From contig NZ_JBIUAG010000012.1 of the NCBI RefSeq assembly GCF_044547355.1, positions 186,001-250,000 of the forward strand: 64,000 nt of DNA, written 5' to 3'. The translations under genes were made by a program, and so were the position numbers. Each line of letters begins with the position of its first letter. Positions within the stretch are counted from its first letter, which is position 1. This DNA comes from Kutzneria sp044547355. GTDB lineage: Bacteria; Actinomycetota; Actinomycetes; Mycobacteriales; Pseudonocardiaceae. This document shows, piece after piece, positions 41,903 to 50,890 of the stretch. Below the pieces are notes generated by a model. That model did no database searches and had not been told where the DNA came from. It worked only from the letters and a program-made list of their open reading frames with translations.

Positions 41903-42850
41903 TCAAGGGGTCGGGGTGTCAGGGTCCAGCAGGCCCTCGGACTTCAGGTCGGCCCACAGGTCCGGGGAGACCTTGTCGGCGAAGAGGGCCGCGTTCTCGG
42001 TGATCTCGGCGGGGGTGCGGGCGCCGACGGCGATGGCCTTGACGGCGGGGTGGCCGAAGGGGAACTGGAGGGCGGCCTGGGGCAGGACGGCGCCGTGGCG
42101 TTGGCAGACGGCGGCGATGTGGCGGGCGCGGTCCAGGACGGTGGCGGGGGCGGCGGAGTAGTCGTAGGTGGCGTCGGCGGGAACGGTGGGGCGGGCCAGG
42201 AGGCCGGAGTTGAAGACGCCGACGGAGACGACCGAGACGCCGCGTTCCAGGCAGAGGGGCAGGAAGCTGGCGAGGGATTCCTGCTCCAGCAGAGTGTAGC
42301 GGCCGGCGAGCATGACGTAGTCCAGGGACGCCTCGCGGATGAAGCGTTCGGGCATCTGCCACTGGTTCATGCCGACGCCGACCGCCCGGATGACGCCCTC
42401 GGACTTCAGGGCGTGCAGGGCGGGCAAGCCCTCGGAAAGGGCCTGCTGCCAATGGTTGTCGGGGTCGTGCAGGTAGACGATGTCGACGTGGTCGAGGCCG
42501 AGGCGCTCCAGGGAAGCGTCCAGCGATCGGCGCACGCCGTCGGCGGAGAAGTCCCAGACGCGGCGGTGGGTGGCGGGCACGAGGAAGCCGGCGTCGTCGA
42601 ATCCGTCGCCGTCGGCGGGTTCCAGCAGCCGGCCGACCTTGGTGGAGACGACGAACTCGGAGCGGGGCCTGGACGCCAACGACGAACCGAGGCGGCGTTC
42701 GGACAGGCCGAGGCCGTAGTGGGGGGCGGTGTCGAAGTAGCGCACCCCGGCGTCCCAGGCGGCGTCGACGGTGGCGCGGGCGTCGGCGTCGGAGACGGAG
42801 GTGTAGAGGTTCGCGATCGGCGCGCCGCCGAAGCCGAGGCCGGAGATCAC
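41903..42850 (-). CDS. L-fucose 1-dehydrogenase (aldo/keto reductase)
   Basis: 315 residues from a GTG at 42850 that overlaps the mutarotase stop (GTGA). Tetrad residues are in YFDTAPHYG, STKVG and VYLHDPD. Length and N-terminal GLGFGGAPIANLY fit D-threo-aldose/L-fucose dehydrogenases. It oxidises L-fucose to the lactone with NAD(P). Same operon as the transporter. Confidence 0.87.
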   Translation of the reverse strand: MISGLGFGGAPIANLYTSVSDADARATVDAAWDAGVRYFDTAPHYGLGLSERRLGSSLASRPRSEFVVSTKVGRLLEPADGDGFDDAGFLVPATHRRVWDFSADGVRRSLDASLERLGLDHVDIVYLHDPDNHWQQALSEGLPALHALKSEGVIRAVGVGMNQWQMPERFIREASLDYVMLAGRYTLLEQESLASFLPLCLERGVSVVSVGVFNSGLLARPTVPADATYDYSAAPATVLDRARHIAAVCQRHGAVLPQAALQFPFGHPAVKAIAVGARTPAEITENAALFADKVSPDLWADLKSEGLLDPDTPTP

Positions 42851-43158
42851 GGCAGGGCCCAGACGAGACCGGCGGTGGGAGTGGCGCCGGAGTAGTCGTC
42901 CTGGACCTCGAGGAGCTCGGCCATCCGCGCCTGCCAGGGCACGTTGGCGGGGTGCTCCTCGAGGAAGGCCCGCATGTGGGCGTAGTCCTCGACCTCGACG
43001 AGGTGGAAGAGATCCTGGCCGCTGCGCCAGATCCGCCACGAGTGGACGCCGGCGGCCCGAAGGGCCTCGTCGAGTTCGGCGGGGATCACGGCGTGCACGG
43101 CCTCGTACTCGGCTTCCCGCCCGGCCTTGAGCCGGGTGTGCAGGGCGACGGTCTCCAC
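42847..43158 (-). CDS. L-fucose/L-rhamnose-type mutarotase
   Basis: 103 residues of the RhaM-like fold: HTRLKAGREAEYEAVHAVI, HSWRIWRSGQDLFHLVEVEDY. It interconverts sugar anomers to feed the dehydrogenase. GTG overlaps the permease stop by one base. Confidence 0.87.
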   Translation of the reverse strand: METVALHTRLKAGREAEYEAVHAVIPAELDEALRAAGVHSWRIWRSGQDLFHLVEVEDYAHMRAFLEEHPANVPWQARMAELLEVQDDYSGATPTAGLVWALP

Positions 43159-44165
43159 TAGTCCTGGGCCTTTCCGGTCGTCAGCCGAGCGAGCACGAGC
43201 GCCCCGATGATGATGGCCCCGTTGACGGCCCCGAGCCAGTACGGGTTGACGTGGGCCAGGGTGAGGATGTTCTGCACCAGCCCCAGCATCAGCACGCCGC
43301 ACAGCGCCCCGAACAGGGTGCCCTTGCCGCCGTTGAGGCTGACGCCGCCGAGCACGGCGGCGGCGAAGGCGTTGAAGATCCAGCCGGAGCCCTGGCTGGC
43401 GGTGACGTTGCCGTAGTGGCCGACCATCATGGCGCCGGCCAGGGCGGCGAGCACGCTGGCGGCGATCAGCACGATGGCGGTGACGCGGGTGGTCCGGATG
43501 CCGGCGGCCTTGGCCGCGGCCTCGTTGCCGCCGATGGCGTAGAGCGAGCGGCCGTGGCGGAAGTAGCCGACGAACACGATGGCCACCACGAACAGGGCCA
43601 GGAAGATCCAGATCGAGGCGTGCACGCCGAGCCAGGTGGCGTTGCCCAGGTAGTACAGGGACGGCATGGCGGTGCTGGACAGGGACTGTCCGACGGTCAG
43701 GCCCTGCTGCACGCCGCGAATGGTGATCAGCATGCCCAGCGTGATGATGAAGCCGGACAGTTGCAGCCGCAGCACCAGGAACGCGTTGACGGCGCCGATG
43801 AGCACACCGGCCAGCAGGCACACCGGCAGCGCGGTCCACTCGGGCAGACCAAGGCCGAGACCGTGCTCGGAGGACGGCAGCACCAGCACCATGGCCAGCG
43901 CCGGGGCGAAGCCCAGGGTCGACTCCAGCGACAGGTCCATCTTGCCGACGATCAGCACCAGCGCCTCGCCGAGCACGACCAGGCCCAGCTCGGACTGCTG
44001 CTGCACCACGTTGAGCAGGTTGCCGCCGGTCAGGAAGATCGGGCTGGCGATGAAGCCGACGATCAGCAGCACCACGATCGCCGGCAGCAGCGCCAGGTCG
44101 CGCAGCTTGGCGACCTGCAACCGCGGCCGGGCCGCCGCCATCGGGGTGGACACGTCACTCACCAC
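43158..44165 (-). CDS. RbsC-like sugar ABC permease
   Basis: 335 residues, about eight to ten helices. GLVVLGEALVLIVGKMDLS, GFIITLGMLITIRGVQQGLT and AIGGNEAAAKAAGI are family marks. It forms the channel for the fucose importer. Its start overlaps the ATPase end by 11 bp. Confidence 0.93.
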   Translation of the reverse strand: MVSDVSTPMAAARPRLQVAKLRDLALLPAIVVLLIVGFIASPIFLTGGNLLNVVQQQSELGLVVLGEALVLIVGKMDLSLESTLGFAPALAMVLVLPSSEHGLGLGLPEWTALPVCLLAGVLIGAVNAFLVLRLQLSGFIITLGMLITIRGVQQGLTVGQSLSSTAMPSLYYLGNATWLGVHASIWIFLALFVVAIVFVGYFRHGRSLYAIGGNEAAAKAAGIRTTRVTAIVLIAASVLAALAGAMMVGHYGNVTASQGSGWIFNAFAAAVLGGVSLNGGKGTLFGALCGVLMLGLVQNILTLAHVNPYWLGAVNGAIIIGALVLARLTTGKAQD

Positions 44166-45651
44166 TGCTCTCCCCGATCCCTTCGATCACACTGACCAGC
44201 TCGTTGTCGGTCCAGCCGGCGGGGAACTCGCCGGCCACCGAGCCGTGGAACATCACCAGCACCCGGTCGCACGGGCGCAGGTCGTCCAGCTCGTCGGAGA
44301 TCACCAGCACCGCGGTGCCGGCGGTGGCCGCCCGGTCGACCGCGTCCAACAGGTTCTCCTTGGACTTCACGTCCACGCCCGCGGTCGGGTCCATCAGCAC
44401 CAGCAGCGCCGGGTCGCTGGACAGCGCCCGCGCCATCACGACCTTCTGCTGGTTGCCGCCGGACAGGTCGGCCACGTCCTGGTCCGGCCCGGAGGTCTTG
44501 ATGGCCAGGTCGCCGATCATCTTCTCGGCCACGGCGGTCCGCCGCCGCCCGGAGATCGCGCCGAACCGGCCCAGCCGCCCGGTGATCGGGAAGGTGGCGT
44601 TCTCGGCGATGCTCAGGCCGGGCACAAAACCCTCCTTGTGCCGGTCCTCCGGCACGAAGCCGACGCCGCCGGCCAGCGCGGCCGGCACGCTGCCGGGCTT
44701 GAGGGTTTTCCCCGACACGGCAACGGTTCCGGCGTCGGCCTTGCGCAGCCCGACGATGACCTCGCCCAGCTCGACCTTGCCGCTGCTGCCGGAGCCGGCG
44801 ACGCCGACCACCTCGCCGCGCCGGATCGACAGGTTGATTCCGCTGAAGTGCTTGTCCAGTGCCAGGTTCCGAACGTCCAAAATGGACTCCGAGCCGACCG
44901 GCGGGCGGCTGGCCCCGGCGCCGAGGCCGACGGCCTCGCCGGTCATGGCCTCCACCAGCTGGTCCTTGGACAGGCCGGCCACCGGGCTGGTGACGATGTG
45001 CCGGGCGTCCCGGAACACCGTCACCGTCTGGCAGATCTCGAAGATCTCCTGGAGGTGGTGGGAGATGAACAGGAACGTCACGCCGGCCGCGCGCAGCGAG
45101 CGCATCCGCTCGAACAGCCGCTCGATGGCCGGCCCGTCCAGCTGCGCGGTGGGCTCGTCGAGAATGATGAACTTGGCCCCGAACGACAGCGCGCGGGCGA
45201 TCTCCACCAGCTGCCGCTGCTCGACCGTGAGCGTGGCCGCCTCGGCGTTGGGATCGACGTCGACGCCGTACTCGGACAACTTCTCGGCCGCGGTGCGGCG
45301 CAGCCGAGACCAGTTGATCACCGGTCCGCCGTCGAGGTTCTGCCGGTTGATGAACAGGTTCTCGGCGACGGTGAGCGTGGGGATGATGGTGGACTTCTGG
45401 TAGACGCAGGCCACCTTGGTCCGCCACGCCTGGCGGTCGGACAGCGCCGGCGCCGGCTCGCCGCGGAACGTGATCCGCCCGCTGTCCGGCCGGTTCAGGC
45501 CGGTCAGCATGGAGACCAGAGTGGACTTGCCGGCGCCGTTGCGCCCCACGAGCGCGTGCGTCTCCCCGTCGGCGACGGTGATGTGCACGTCGTTGAGCGC
45601 GACGGTCTGCCCGAAGCGTTTGGTGATGTCGCTGGCCTCGACTGCGTTCAT
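44155..45651 (-). CDS. RbsA-like sugar ABC ATPase
   Basis: 498 residues with two ABC cassettes. Cassette 1: Walker A GRNGAGKST, signature LTVEQRQLVEIARAL, Walker B FIILDEPTA. Cassette 2: Walker A is replaced by GSGSSGKVE, signature LSGGNQQKVVMARAL, Walker B VLMDPTAGVDV. The second Walker B has Pro where the catalytic Glu should be, and the lysine is followed by Val, so it is probably a degenerate site as in other RbsA proteins. Starts overlapping the binder stop (ATGA). Confidence 0.93.
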   Translation of the reverse strand: MNAVEASDITKRFGQTVALNDVHITVADGETHALVGRNGAGKSTLVSMLTGLNRPDSGRITFRGEPAPALSDRQAWRTKVACVYQKSTIIPTLTVAENLFINRQNLDGGPVINWSRLRRTAAEKLSEYGVDVDPNAEAATLTVEQRQLVEIARALSFGAKFIILDEPTAQLDGPAIERLFERMRSLRAAGVTFLFISHHLQEIFEICQTVTVFRDARHIVTSPVAGLSKDQLVEAMTGEAVGLGAGASRPPVGSESILDVRNLALDKHFSGINLSIRRGEVVGVAGSGSSGKVELGEVIVGLRKADAGTVAVSGKTLKPGSVPAALAGGVGFVPEDRHKEGFVPGLSIAENATFPITGRLGRFGAISGRRRTAVAEKMIGDLAIKTSGPDQDVADLSGGNQQKVVMARALSSDPALLVLMDPTAGVDVKSKENLLDAVDRAATAGTAVLVISDELDDLRPCDRVLVMFHGSVAGEFPAGWTDNELVSVIEGIGESSGE

Positions 45652-46694
45652 CACTTGGCTACCTGGTTGCCCCAGAGGCTCTTGTCGTCCACGTTGTCCT
45701 TGGTCACCAGCGGGGCCGGCAGCTGGTCCTCCAGCTGGCCGCCGCCGACGTCCAGGATCGTGCTGTTGTGGTCGGTCGGGCCGGCCTTGAAGGTCTGGCC
45801 CTGCACGGCGGCCTTGGCGTAGAACAGCGCCCACTTGGCGTACAGGTCGGCCGGCTGGGAGATGGTGGCGTCGATCTGCCCCTGCCGGATCGCGTCGAAC
45901 TCCTGCGGGATGCCGTCGTTGGAGATGATCGAGATGTGCCCGGGCTGGCCGGCCGGGATCAGGTGCCCGGTGGACTTGAGCAGTTGCAGCGTCGGGGCCA
46001 GGAACACGCCGCCGGCCTGCATGTAGATGCCGTTGATGTCCGGGTTGGCGGTCAGGTCGGTCTGCAACGCGGCCGAGGCCTTGGCCCCGTCCCAGTTGGT
46101 CGGCTCGGCGAACACCGTGATGCCCGGGTAGTTCTGCTTCATGCAGTCGCCGAACGCCTCGGAGCGGTCGCGGCCGTTGATGGACGACAGGTCGCCCTCG
46201 AACTCGACGATCTTGCCCTTGCCCTTGAGCTGCTCGCCCAGGTACTTGCAGGCCTTCTCGCCGTAGGCCTTGTTGTCCGCGCGCACCACCATGAACGCGC
46301 CGCCCTTGTCGGGCCGGGTGTCCACCGTGACGACCGGGATCTTCTGGGAGTTGAGCTGGGTGATGGTGCTGGCGATGGCCCCGGTGTCCTGCGGCGCCAT
46401 CACGATGGCCTTGGCGCCCTGCGCGGTCAGCGCCTGCACGTTGGACACCAGCTTGGTGACGTCGTTCTGGGAGTTGGTCGGGGTCATCAGGTTGATGCCC
46501 AGATCCTTGGCCTCGGTCGGCACGTACTTGTTGTACGAGTTCCAGAAGTCCGAGTCGGCGCGGGGGAAGTCGACGCCGATCGGACCCACGCCGGAGCTGT
46601 CGCCGGCCCCGGCGGCGTCACCTCTGTTGCAGGCGGCCAGCGTGCCGGCGAGCGCTACGCACACCGCCACGGTGAGGATGCTGCGCTTGTCCAT
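45651..46694 (-). CDS. Sugar-binding lipoprotein (RbsB-like, probable fucose binder)
   Basis: 347 residues. Lipobox LAAC at about 19-22, then a two-lobed periplasmic-binding fold (GPIGVDFPRADSDFWNSYN; IVMAPQDTGAIASTI; ISIISNDGIPQEFDAI). It delivers sugar to the RbsA/RbsC pair. ATG at 46694. Confidence 0.9.
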   Translation of the reverse strand: MDKRSILTVAVCVALAGTLAACNRGDAAGAGDSSGVGPIGVDFPRADSDFWNSYNKYVPTEAKDLGINLMTPTNSQNDVTKLVSNVQALTAQGAKAIVMAPQDTGAIASTITQLNSQKIPVVTVDTRPDKGGAFMVVRADNKAYGEKACKYLGEQLKGKGKIVEFEGDLSSINGRDRSEAFGDCMKQNYPGITVFAEPTNWDGAKASAALQTDLTANPDINGIYMQAGGVFLAPTLQLLKSTGHLIPAGQPGHISIISNDGIPQEFDAIRQGQIDATISQPADLYAKWALFYAKAAVQGQTFKAGPTDHNSTILDVGGGQLEDQLPAPLVTKDNVDDKSLWGNQVAK

Positions 46695-46711
46695 CGTACC
46701 TCGTTTCTCGT

Positions 46712-47464
46712 CTAGCTCGGCGGCCGAAGGCGCAGGCCGTACATGCCGCCGTCCACCGCGAGCACGGTGCCGGCGGTCGATCCCGACAGGGGGCTGGCGA
46801 GGTAGCAGATGGCGTGTGCGACCTCGCCGGCGGAAACGAGCCGCCCGGACGGCTGGCGCGCCTGGAGCGCGGCCCGTTCGGCGGCGGGGTCGGGCGCCGC
46901 GTCGAGCAGCCGGCCGACCCAGGGGGTGTCCACGGTGCCGGGGGCGACGGCGTTGACCCGGATGCCTTCCCGCACGTGGTCGGCGGCCATCGCCAGGGTG
47001 AGCCCGTACACCGCGCCCTTGCTCGCCGAGTACAGGGCGCGCTGCGGCAGCCCGGCCCACGCGGCGATGGAGCAGGTGTTGACGATCGCGGCCGACGGCG
47101 ACTCGCGCAGCCACGGCAGCGCGTGCCGGGCGACGCGGGCCATGCCGACCACGTTGACGTCCAGCACTCGGCGCCACTGCTCGTCGTCGTTGGCGGCGAC
47201 GTCGCCCTGGGCCCCGATGCCGGCGTTGTTGATCACGATGTCGAGCCGGCCGAACTGCTCGGCCGCGGCGGCGACGGCGGTCCGCACCGACTCGTCATCG
47301 GTGACGTCGCAACGGATTGCGACCAGTGGCGCGGCGACCTCGTCCGGGTTGACGTCCAGCGCCGCCACCCGCGCGCCGCGCGAGGCCAGCAGTTCCGCCG
47401 CCGCCCGCCCGATGCCGGAGGCGCCGCCGGTGACGATGGCCGCCAGCCCCTGGAAGTCCGTCAT
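46712..47464 (-). CDS. SDR dehydrogenase (probable 2-keto-3-deoxy-L-fuconate dehydrogenase)
   Basis: 250 residues from the ATG at 47464 (the frame runs six codons further). NAD motif TGGASGIG, NNAGIG, catalytic Ser, then YSASK (Tyr/Lys). Its place between the dehydratase and transporter fits the third step of the non-phosphorylative fucose route. Overlaps the dehydratase stop (ATGA). Confidence 0.88.
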   Translation of the reverse strand: MTDFQGLAAIVTGGASGIGRAAAELLASRGARVAALDVNPDEVAAPLVAIRCDVTDDESVRTAVAAAAEQFGRLDIVINNAGIGAQGDVAANDDEQWRRVLDVNVVGMARVARHALPWLRESPSAAIVNTCSIAAWAGLPQRALYSASKGAVYGLTLAMAADHVREGIRVNAVAPGTVDTPWVGRLLDAAPDPAAERAALQARQPSGRLVSAGEVAHAICYLASPLSGSTAGTVLAVDGGMYGLRLRPPS

Positions 47465-48762
47465 GCCACACTCTCCGTCCACACCGGACCGTCCGGATAC
47501 ACGTACCGGCTCAGCGTTTCCTCCCGCAGCTGCGCGGAAAACCCGGGCCGGGTCGGCGCGAGGTAGTGGCCGCCGACCACTTCGGCCGGATCCGTGAAGT
47601 GCTCGTGCAGGTGGTCAACCCATTCGATGACCCGGCCGTCCATGGACGCGGACACCGCGGCGTAGTCGAAGAAGGACAGGTGCCGGACCAGCTCGCACAG
47701 GCCGACGCCGCCGGCGTGCGGGCACACCGGAACGCCGAACTTGGCCGCCAGCAACAGGATCGCGATGTTCTCGTTGACGCCGCCGACCCGGCAGGCGTCG
47801 ATCTGCACCACGTCGACCGCGCCGGCCTGCAACAGCTGCTTGAACACCACGCGGTTCTGCACGTGCTCGCCGGTGGCGACCTTGATCGGGGCCAGCGCGT
47901 CGGCGATGGCCCGGTGGGCCAGCACGTCGTCGGGCGAGGTGGGCTCCTCGATCCAGTACGGCGAGTACGGCGCCAGCTCCCGCATCCAGCGGATGGCCGC
48001 GTCGGTGTCCCAGCGCTGGTTGGCGTCCACCGCGACCCGCACGCCGGCCCCGACGACCTCGCGGGCCAGCTTCATCCGGCGCACGTCGTCGTGCAGGTCG
48101 CCGCCGACCTTGAGCTTGATCATGTCGAAGCCCTCGGCCAGGGCCTGCTTGGCCAGCCGCGACAGCTTCTCGTCGGAGTAGCCCAGCCAGCCGGGCGAGG
48201 TGGTGTAGGCCGGATAGCCCTGCTCGGTCAGCTGCGCGATGCGGCCGGCCCTGGTCGGCTCGGCCTTGCGCAGGATGCCCAGCGCCTCGTCCGGGGTCAG
48301 CGCGTCGGACAGGTAGCGGAAGTCGATCAGCCCGACGATCTCCTCGGGCGTCAGGCCGGCCAGGAACCGCCACAGCGGCAGGCCGGCGCGGCGCGAGGCC
48401 AGATCCCACGCGGCGTTGACCACCGCGCCGATCGCCATGTGCACGACGCCCTTCTCCGGGCCGAGCCAGCGCAGCTGCGAGTCGCCGATCAGCTCCGCCG
48501 ACAGCGCCGCCAGGTCGGCCGCGGTCTGCGGCACGGGCTTGCCGACCACGTGCGGGGCCAGCGCGCGGATGGCGGCGGCCTGCACGTCGTTGCCGCGGCC
48601 GATGGTGAAGGCCAGGCCGTAGCCGTCGGGGCCGTCGTCGGTGCGCAGGGTGACGTAGGCGGCCGAGTAGTCCGGGTCCGGGTTCATCGCGTCGGACCCG
48701 TCCAGCTCCCGTGACGTGGGGAAACGGATGTCCACCACGTCGAGTGCGACGACACGGGCCAT
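47461..48762 (-). CDS. L-fuconate dehydratase (enolase superfamily)
   Basis: 433 residues. Base Lys in DMIKLKVGG, metal ligands in VDANQRW, YWIEEPT and GEHVQNR, and catalytic His in PVCPHAGGVG. The length and VVALDVVDIRFPTSRELDGSDAMNPDPDYS-type opening (seen in its first half as RFPTSRELDGSDAMN) match FucD. It dehydrates L-fuconate to 2-keto-3-deoxy-L-fuconate. Starts 2 nt after the FAH gene stop. Confidence 0.93.
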   Translation of the reverse strand: MARVVALDVVDIRFPTSRELDGSDAMNPDPDYSAAYVTLRTDDGPDGYGLAFTIGRGNDVQAAAIRALAPHVVGKPVPQTAADLAALSAELIGDSQLRWLGPEKGVVHMAIGAVVNAAWDLASRRAGLPLWRFLAGLTPEEIVGLIDFRYLSDALTPDEALGILRKAEPTRAGRIAQLTEQGYPAYTTSPGWLGYSDEKLSRLAKQALAEGFDMIKLKVGGDLHDDVRRMKLAREVVGAGVRVAVDANQRWDTDAAIRWMRELAPYSPYWIEEPTSPDDVLAHRAIADALAPIKVATGEHVQNRVVFKQLLQAGAVDVVQIDACRVGGVNENIAILLLAAKFGVPVCPHAGGVGLCELVRHLSFFDYAAVSASMDGRVIEWVDHLHEHFTDPAEVVGGHYLAPTRPGFSAQLREETLSRYVYPDGPVWTESVA

Positions 48763-48763
48763 C

Positions 48764-49618
48764 TCAGGCCGCCCCGAAGGTCTGGCGCTGCCGGCCGAGG
48801 CCGTCGATCTCCAACTCGACGACGTCGCCCGCGCGCAGGTACGGCTTGGGGTCCGGCTGGCCCAGCGCGACACCCGCCGGAGTGCCGGTATTGATCAGGT
48901 CGCCGGGGCGCAGGACCATGAACTGGCTGAGGTAGCGCACCACCTCGGCCACGGGGAAGATCATGTTCTTGGTGGAGGAGTCCTGCTTCAGCTCGCCGTT
49001 CACCCACAGCCGCAGGCCGAGGTCCTGCGGGTCGCCGACATCCTCGGCGGGCACCAGGTACGGCCCGAGCGGGTTGAAGGTCTCGCAGTTCTTGCCCTTG
49101 TCCCAGGTGCCGCCGCGCTCGATCTGGAACTCGCGCTCGGAGACGTCGTGCGAGAGCACGTAGCCGGCGACGCAGGCCAGCGCCTCCTCGTGGGTGTCGA
49201 GGTAGCGGGCGGTCCTGCCGATGACCACGCCCAGCTCGACCTCCCAGTCCGTCTTGACGGACTTGCGGGGCACCAGGACCTCGTCGTACGGGCCGACCAC
49301 GGTGTCCGGGGTCTTGAGGAACAGCACCGGCTCGGTCGGCGCGGTGGCCCCGGTCTCCGCGGCGTGGTCGGAGTAGTTCAGCCCGATGCAGATGATCTTG
49401 CCGATGCCGGCCAGCGGCGGCGCGACGCGCTCGTCGGCCGGGTCTATGACCGGCAGCTCCCCCGCGCTCAGGGCCGTACGGACTCTGGCCAGGCCGTCGC
49501 CGGCAAGGAAGGCTCCGTCGATGTCCGCCGTCACCGGACGGAGGTCGTGGACAACGCCCTCCTCGGTGCGGACGGCTGGGCGCTCGCTACCGGGAGCGCC
49601 GAGGCGCAGCAGCTGCAC
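48764..49618 (-). CDS. FAH-family hydrolase (probable 2,4-diketo-3-deoxy-L-fuconate hydrolase)
   Basis: 284 residues from the GTG at 49618, preferred over 49651 because GAGGAGGAA lies just upstream. Fumarylacetoacetase fold: GKIICIGLNYSDHAAETG, FLKTPDTVVGPYD, WEVELGVVIG and INTGTPAGVALG. It cleaves the diketo acid to pyruvate and lactate, the last step of the pathway. First gene of the operon. Confidence 0.9.
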   Translation of the reverse strand: MQLLRLGAPGSERPAVRTEEGVVHDLRPVTADIDGAFLAGDGLARVRTALSAGELPVIDPADERVAPPLAGIGKIICIGLNYSDHAAETGATAPTEPVLFLKTPDTVVGPYDEVLVPRKSVKTDWEVELGVVIGRTARYLDTHEEALACVAGYVLSHDVSEREFQIERGGTWDKGKNCETFNPLGPYLVPAEDVGDPQDLGLRLWVNGELKQDSSTKNMIFPVAEVVRYLSQFMVLRPGDLINTGTPAGVALGQPDPKPYLRAGDVVELEIDGLGRQRQTFGAA

Positions 49619-49647
49619 GGAGGGTTCCTCCTCGCTCGAACCGAAAG

Positions 49648-49658
49648 ACATCCGATGT
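49648..49658 (-). promoter_or_regulatory. Candidate fucose operon operator
   Basis: ACATC-C-GATGT, a perfect palindrome 29 nt upstream of the first fucose gene and shared (one mismatch) with the GntR/FCD gene at 40054. A related ATCCGATG lies at 49714-49721. Confidence 0.6.
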
Positions 49659-49731
49659 ATATCCGCTGAGTCGGGGGAAGTCCAGACTCACGGCGGGAAC
49701 ATTGACCGAACTGATCCGATGACTCCATGGG

Positions 49732-50733
49732 GTGGTTGTGGCGAATACCGAGGGTTACCTGGTTGGCGTGGACGCCGGGGGGACCACGACCCGGGCCCTC
49801 GTGGCCGACCTGGGCGGGGCCCGGGTGGGCACCGGGCGGGCCGGCGGCGCGAACCCCAACTCGCATCCGCCGGAGGTGGCCGCCGAGCAGGTGGCGGCGG
49901 CCATCGCCGCCGCGCTGGCCTCGGCCGCCGTGCCGGCCGACCGGGTGCGGGCCGGCGTGCTGGGGCTGGCCGGGGCCAGCAAGCTGGCCGACGACCGGGT
50001 GGCCGCGCTGTTCGACGCCGCGTGGCACGGGGCCGGCCTCAAGTGCGGGCTTCGAGTCGTCACCGACGCCGAGGCCGCCTTCGCCGCCGGCACCGCGTCG
50101 TCCGACGGCACCGTCCTGGTCGCCGGCACCGGCTCGGCCGCGGCACGCATCGTCAACCGACGCCAGGTCGCGATCGCCGGCGGGTTCGGCTGGCTGCTCG
50201 GCGACGAGGGCTCGGCGTTCTGGCTCGGGCGGCAGGCCGTGCGAGCCACGCTCAGGACCCTCGCCACCGGCGCGGCGCTCGGGGCCCTGGCCCGCAGCGT
50301 GCTGTCCAACGCCCTGGGCATCCAGGACGTGAGCGGTGATCCGATGCTGCGGCGCTCCGTGGTGTCACGCCTGATCACCGCCGTGAACGCCGAGCCGCCG
50401 ATCCACCTCGCCCGGCTGGCCCCGCTGGTCGCCGCGGCCGCCGAAGCCCACGACCCGGCCGCCACCGAGATCGTCGAGGAGGCCGTGGACTGGCTCGTGC
50501 GCACCGCCCGCGACGCCCGCTCGGCCGGTGAGCGGACTCCCGTGGTGGTCATCGGCAGCGTCGCCGCGGCCGGCGGCGTGCTGGGCGAACGCCTGCTCGC
50601 GGCGTTGGGCGAGGCCTGCGGCGGGCCGGTGTCCGTGGCCAACGACGGCGCCGCCGGGGCCGCGTGGCTGGCGTCCCTGGAACTGCTCGGCTCCGCCGCA
50701 TTGTCCCTCCGCCCCCAGCTCCTCACCCCCTGA
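49732..50733 (+). CDS. BadF/BcrAD-type sugar kinase (probable N-acetylglucosamine kinase)
   Basis: 333 residues, actin-like ATPase fold. Phosphate loop VGVDAGGTTTRALVAD, LVAGTGSAA and GDEGSAFWLG. GlcNAc kinases of this family lack the zinc motif of ROK kinases, and so does this one. It may phosphorylate imported GlcNAc for NagA. Start could be 49732 or the GTG at 49738. Divergent from the fucose operon. Confidence 0.85.
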   Translation: MVVANTEGYLVGVDAGGTTTRALVADLGGARVGTGRAGGANPNSHPPEVAAEQVAAAIAAALASAAVPADRVRAGVLGLAGASKLADDRVAALFDAAWHGAGLKCGLRVVTDAEAAFAAGTASSDGTVLVAGTGSAAARIVNRRQVAIAGGFGWLLGDEGSAFWLGRQAVRATLRTLATGAALGALARSVLSNALGIQDVSGDPMLRRSVVSRLITAVNAEPPIHLARLAPLVAAAAEAHDPAATEIVEEAVDWLVRTARDARSAGERTPVVVIGSVAAAGGVLGERLLAALGEACGGPVSVANDGAAGAAWLASLELLGSAALSLRPQLLTP

Positions 50734-50735
50734 TA

Positions 50736-50885
50736 CGCCACATGCGCTTCCTACTTGGCACCAGACGCCACATGGGAAGCGCATGTGAAAAAAAGGGGTG
50801 CCGCCTCACAGCCACCTTCGCATGAGCAAACGCCACATGCGCTTCCCATGTGGCGTCTGAGCCCACATGGGAAGCGCATGTGGCG
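50736..50885. repeat. Nested palindromes built from CCACATGCGCTTCC
   Basis: Hairpin A: CACATGCGCTTCC (50739-50751) with GGAAGCGCATGTG (50775-50787), followed by an A-run. Hairpin B: 50831-50853 with 50863-50885, perfect 23-bp arms and a 9-nt loop. The motif occurs four times in alternating orientation. It lies between convergent genes, so it doubles as a terminator, but the repeated sequence is more than a terminator needs. Confidence 0.75.
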
Positions 50886-50890
50886 AAAGG

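Noticed and set aside
41715..42161. A plus-strand open frame of 148 codons beginning at the end of the second repeated element
   Set aside because: It runs antisense into the fucose dehydrogenase gene, lacks a ribosome site and has no family features.
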